64,000 nucleotides of DNA, taken from NCBI GenBank assembly GCA_007922225.1, contig ML680053.1, positions 19,764,694-19,828,693 on the forward strand, written 5' to 3'. The stretch comes from Emydura subglobosa. Lineage: Eukaryota > Chordata > Testudines > Chelidae. Shown here one piece after another: positions 59,481-64,000 of this stretch. The stretch's first letter is position 1; each line of letters opens with the position of its first letter. The notes beneath the pieces are model-generated. The model worked only from the letters and a program-made list of their open reading frames with translations, was not told the DNA's origin and searched no databases. A program made the position numbers and the translations under genes.

Positions 59481-62400
59481 AATAATCTTCATGGCCAAGT
59501 CCTCAGGTGGTGTAAATTAGCATAACTCCATTGATTTCAGTGGAGCAACATTGTTTTACACCAGTGGCCCTATGTGTTTAAGGCTTTGGAAATTGGTCAG
59601 TGCCTACGTATTGTTTAGGACCCATTAGGTGTCACTCGGCTGGAAAAGGGAGAGAGTTTCTAGCTGCTGAACCGACTTACCTAGGGGACAAGGCAAACTG
59701 GCTCTGCCTTTCCTGGCCAGGCAATCAACCCCACCCCTCGTAGCTTGGCCTCCCACTATGCCTAACCTGTCCCTGCTGCCAATTCCCATTCACTCATGGC
59801 CAGCTGTAGCAGGGTGGAAGCAGCACATAATGAGTGGGCAGGCTGGAGGCAGGAGGATCTGGCATAAAGTCTCAACTGCCAACGGCTCAGAGGGGAGGGT
59901 GGGAAATGTGGCAGGGGGGCAGATTATTTGGCGGCTTATTGAGGGCCACAGAACAGGCTACATCTGCTCCCAAGCAGGTGGAAAAGTAAACTTAGCTCCA
60001 GTCTTTCAGTTCACAACCCCAGGGGTGTGTGCCCTTTGTTTTACAGTTCCCACGTCGCTTTCCTAGGCTCAGTAAATCCTACAGTTTAAAAACTGACACC
60101 AGCAGGGGTTGGTTTCTGCAGCCTTCACTTTTAATATTCTGTACCATATGGCAGGCAATTCACCTTGGTTTTAAAAAAACATTTACCAATTCAAAGTCCT
60201 ATTCCATATGCCATTTAACCTGAGCTGTAAACTGCTTGCAACCCTTTTTTTAGCAGTACATGCACTGAGTAAGTGGAAACAGAGCTATTGTGGGAAGATA
60301 GAGAACCATGCAGCAGGCAACAAATCTATCTGGTGGAAAAATCAAATGCAAAATCTGCCTTCAAAGAACAGATCATCCCAATAACTGAAACTAATTCTTA
60401 TAAAAGCGTAATAGAGATACTACAAGATAATGAAGAACGCTTTGGCCGTATCTAGGGACCATCCCTGACAAATATTAAGCATGGATATCAAGGAGCCAGA
60501 TTACAGCTCCTGGATTCCGGTCCAACACAGTAGTCATCATTTTTTTTCTAGTTCCCCCTTTTCAATTTCTTTAGTTCTCTTTCCCCTTGTTTGCTTATGA
60601 AAGAGACTTTTTTTAAAAAAGCCTCAATTATCCCTTTAAGATTAAATCCACCGCCAGGAATACTATAGCTGAATATTTTATGCCTGTTGTTTTCTGATTA
60701 TATTTACCTAATCTTATGTACACTTAACACAAACCAACCAACCAAAAATATTCAAAAGAACCCTTCTGCCAGCTGGGCAAGAACCCTCCTACATACTTGA
60801 CACCATGTACTAAAAAGACCCAGCACACTGTATCTGCACTTCCTACTGCTGGACAGTTCAGGGTATTTGCTAAGCAAAATGCATCTGACTGGTTTAAGTT
60901 TAGTGGGTCACATAACATTCCTAAACGACCGGATTTCTGCTTCAAAACCTAGCAGCTACCAGCACATGAGTGCAGATAACCTACTGTACATTATACCGTA
61001 ATGAGGGAAAGGGGGGCCTGTAACAGGCGAAACATTTCACATCATTTTGCACAATCTTAGTCGTGTCTGTTATGAGCACAACACTAGTGAATTACTTGTC
61101 TTCTGTTGGAAGGATTGCAGGTAAATGCTATGCTAAAGATTTACCCCAGCCTCCTCCTGCAATTATGTTGGAATTTAGGGCTCGTTCCTTAACATATCAG
61201 TTGATTATCACAAACAATTTGTTTTATACTAGCGTAACCCCCTTCTTTTTCTGGGTTACTTGGGAGCAGGCAACACTCACCGGTGTGCAAGGGCGCCTAA
61301 GGTTACCAACAACAAAGGAGATCCTGAGTATCCCAGTGATGATGCAGGATAGGTGGGAATCCTCTATTCACCCCTCTGCTACAGTCCCTTTACTTCTAAA
61401 GGAATTTAAAATTGGTGGTGCCTCCACCTGGCTGGCCCCCGCATATGCTCAATAGCGGGCCTTGGGGCTTCCAGGACTAAACCTAGCCTAATAATTATAA
61501 TAATCAGTGACATTGGTCTAACTCAACAATTGCAACTTATGCAAACTAAACAGCCAATATACTTAAATTAGAGTTAACACACCTTTACTTAACAAAATAA
61601 GGAAATATGGCATAACAGACTGAAATTAAACATCATTATTATTTTAAATCCACAGAGGCAGTTGCATAAATCAATTAATAAATATAGTATACAGTAATAA
61701 ATGAAACTTGTCTAACTGGCATTTACACTGCCATTCTTTACCCCACCTCCGGAGTGTACGCGCCCCTAGAGGTCAGAGCCCTAACCCCTTGCTTGCCTGG
61801 GCCCGCATGAAGATCTGAAGAAGCAGACAGCACTCTGTGGGTTCAGTGTACCAGTTCAGCCCAGTTGTCACGCTGGAGATTTGGAGTTGGCCCAATCAAA
61901 TGTCTGCAGTCCTGGCCCTGCTTGAAGGGACTCTCTCTCTGCCTCTTCTCAGGCCCAGTCAAAGTCTCTCTGCTGTGCCCCTTCCTTTACAAGCCCTGCC
62001 CCAAACAACAGAGGGGGGGACACTCACACCAACTTCACTGCAGGCCCACTCAGTCAGCTCCAGGCTCAGTCCCTGCCCTGGCTTGGGCAATGCCACCAAC
62101 CTTCGAAGCTCCCTGCTCCATCACAACTCCAGCAGACACTCAGCAGCAGCTTCGTGACCCCGGCAGCAGGCAGCAGCAGGCAGCCAGCGGCTTCTAGCAT
62201 CAACTGTGCTCCCCAAGCACCAAAATGGAGTCCCCCACATGCTTTTTTCTCACTCCCTGGAAGGGGAAGAGTCTCTCTCCTTTTTTCCCAAGGCATCATA
62301 GGAGTTGTAGTCTCCCAGGATCTTCCTAGCTGTAAAACTCCCAATGAAGTTCCCAGGCCCCAGAAGAACAGGATGCCTACACTAGCTGAACAGATCCCAT

Positions 62401-64000
62401 AATTTTTACACTCCTTTTAATATGTGGGTTTCACAGAACTGACCAGGTTTTGAGGCGAGAGCCATCTTTACACTGTTGATACAGCCCCTTCCATCATTAT
62501 TTTTCAGTATTTCAGTGCTAATTGGAAGGGCTCCCTGTTAGTAAGGAGATACATGTATCCTGACTGAATTAACTCTGAAGCCAAATGTCCAGGATATGTT
62601 TATTACTGAGTCAGCAGGAGCATTCCAGTGACTATTATTCCCCCTTTTAGCTCAAACGATTATTTAGCCAATACTCGTGGCCTGGCCAGGTTATTTCCAT
62701 TAGGCGGAGAAATTGAGGATATGAGTTGTGGATTTCTTTGGGCCAATCTCATTTATTTACAAAGAATGTACACAAAGTCCTGTTTCCCTGAACACAGTAG
62801 AGACAATCAACAGCAGGCAGTGTTCTTGCTCAGAAATCCAAGCTTCTTTCCAGGCCCAAATTTGGCTCTGCTCCATTTCAGGGTCACACTATCACCTGGT
62901 TCTTTTGCTTTCTCCTGGCTTCCTGGTTCCTTTCTGTTTCTGACACACCCTTCCACCAATTAATGTCCCAGTCCCTGCATTTGCAATGAGTCCCAGGGAA
63001 ACCACTCTAATTCTCTGTGAGTGAGTTCTTGATCAGGCCTTTCCATCTGGCCCCATGTCTTAGGTGGCTTCTATTGTTTCTGGTTCAAATATCCATAAAG
63101 GAGCTTAATTGCGTCTTACATTTAGTCTAAATGGAAGTCCATCAGCTCTAACCTGGTCTGTGACTTCCCAGAGATTGAAGATTGACAGCCACCAACACTG
63201 TCCAGCACAAAAATCTGATGACATCTGCTCTGCATCCTTTCTCCCTTAGATTCCAACTAGTTACTATACATCGCTTTGTTCCAATTGGCTACTGTGCTCA
63301 GAACTCTGCATCCATATACTACGTCTAGTTATCCCTCCTCTAGTGCCTCGAGGAAGGCATAGTCCCCCCATCCAAATTCCTAAATGAAGTTTCTTTTCAC
63401 AGCTGCAGTTAGGTAAAGAGGAAAGTCAGGAGCTTCAGCAACCGTGGACTGTTGTAAGGGGATGGGATGTTCTGATACCAATAGCCAATTACAGAAGAAG
63501 GATTTGCATAATTGCTAAGGTTATTGTAATGTTTCCCATACACAAAGTGCAGAACACATATTCCCAGTCTATGATGTCAGTTTAGATAGAGGAAGTATCA
63601 ACAAGACAGAACATAAGTAAATTAACCATGGGAGAGCACAGTGTGTGTGTGTGTCTCTGCTCCATTACAGGCTTGGCAGCAATGGTGAAAACAAAATTTC
63701 CGCCATCACAGTAGATAAAGTTTATGGCAATTTAGAGGTGCAGTGCACAGAAAACAAAGGAATAACAGACAAGCTATATACGCTACAATGACAAAATAAG
63801 CATAGAGTGATTCTATAGATCCCTACACTTGAACTAATAGCACTTAGACAGTTTACATAGATTAGTGCATGCGACCAACACTGGGAAGTTATCAGTTAGT
63901 ACTTCTGATGACAGAGGAAAGACACAGTTTTAGTGCCACAGACACACTTTGGACAAAGAGAACCTATAAGAAAAATGGAAGATATTTTTCTGAAAATACA
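59481..64000. other. Intergenic, no gene recognised
   Basis: Several ORFs of 60-130 codons occur, for example 61063-61455, but none shows a domain, biased composition or splice context. 61740-62400 is GC-richer with a CAG/CAGCAGGCAGC-type stretch near 62110-62190. A short (GT)n lies near 63640. I looked on the minus strand for the convergent neighbour expected in amniotes (PGR, from memory) and did not find it. Confidence 0.4.

Noticed and set aside
61063..61455. 130-codon plus ORF as a gene
   Set aside because: No domain, no signal, ordinary intergenic composition and no splice or promoter context.
60000..64000. 3' exons of PGR, the convergent neighbour expected in amniotes
   Set aside because: No minus-strand steroid-receptor ligand-domain sequence could be found; the gene probably lies beyond the window.
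1..64000. CRISPR arrays, phage, operons or other prokaryotic systems
   Set aside because: The whole window is vertebrate nuclear DNA with spliced genes and retroelements; no regularly spaced repeats are present.

Overview
The window is nuclear DNA from a reptile, most likely a turtle, with a crocodilian as the alternative. It is AT-rich, has vertebrate GT-AG introns, and is crowded with CR1 LINEs. The CR1 copies carry the ATTCTATGAT-type 3' end and a diagnostic 3' flank ('GACCTCAGGAGGTCATCTAG') that I associate with turtle and crocodile CR1 rather than bird CR1. Penelope-like elements, Harbinger-type MITEs, MIR-like SINEs and an endogenous retrovirus add to this picture. The species cannot be fixed by reading alone.

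Only one cellular gene is well supported. Seven plus-strand exons between 13465 and 34329 encode the last 357 residues of a GRAF-family RhoGAP, best read as ARHGAP42 (GRAF3). They cover the end of the RhoGAP domain, a long Ser/Pro-rich linker and a C-terminal SH3 domain ending in VVFL and a TAG stop. All splice sites are GT-AG, the reading frame is continuous through every junction, and no coding lesion is visible. A proximal AATAAA lies 277 bases after the stop. A second good AATAAA at 42020 follows a 103-codon hydrophobic ORF (41472-41783). From memory of human synteny, where TMEM133 overlaps the distal 3' end of ARHGAP42, that ORF may be its counterpart, but this is not shown by the sequence.

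Region by region. 1-13464 is upstream intron. It holds a CR1 fragment, a near-complete old CR1 (about 5590-11290, minus) split by a younger CR1 (6873-8833) with a 636-codon reverse-transcriptase ORF, and a decayed Harbinger transposase (about 11789-13060). 13465-34329 holds the seven exons. The 12.7-kb intron 21210-33914 contains a Penelope-like element interrupted by a CR1 (25957-28954), and a second Penelope-like copy whose 5' part is inverted (31575-33300). 34330-42050 is 3' UTR and flank, with a Harbinger-type MITE (36061-36498) and an antisense LTR-like promoter block (about 36500-37870). 43493-43721 is a second MITE. About 44325-54067 is a minus-strand endogenous retrovirus with two LTRs, a tRNA-Thr-like primer binding site, RT and possible env relics. 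A CR1 (49606-50968) and an unrelated solo LTR (52694-53658) are inserted in it. 54068-64000 is intergenic, with small repeats, a CR1 tip carrying a 22-bp micro-inversion, and long stretches in which I recognise nothing.

No bacterial-type system, CRISPR array, rRNA or tRNA gene is present. The value of the window lies in the 3' half of ARHGAP42 and in unusually legible transposon-into-transposon histories.
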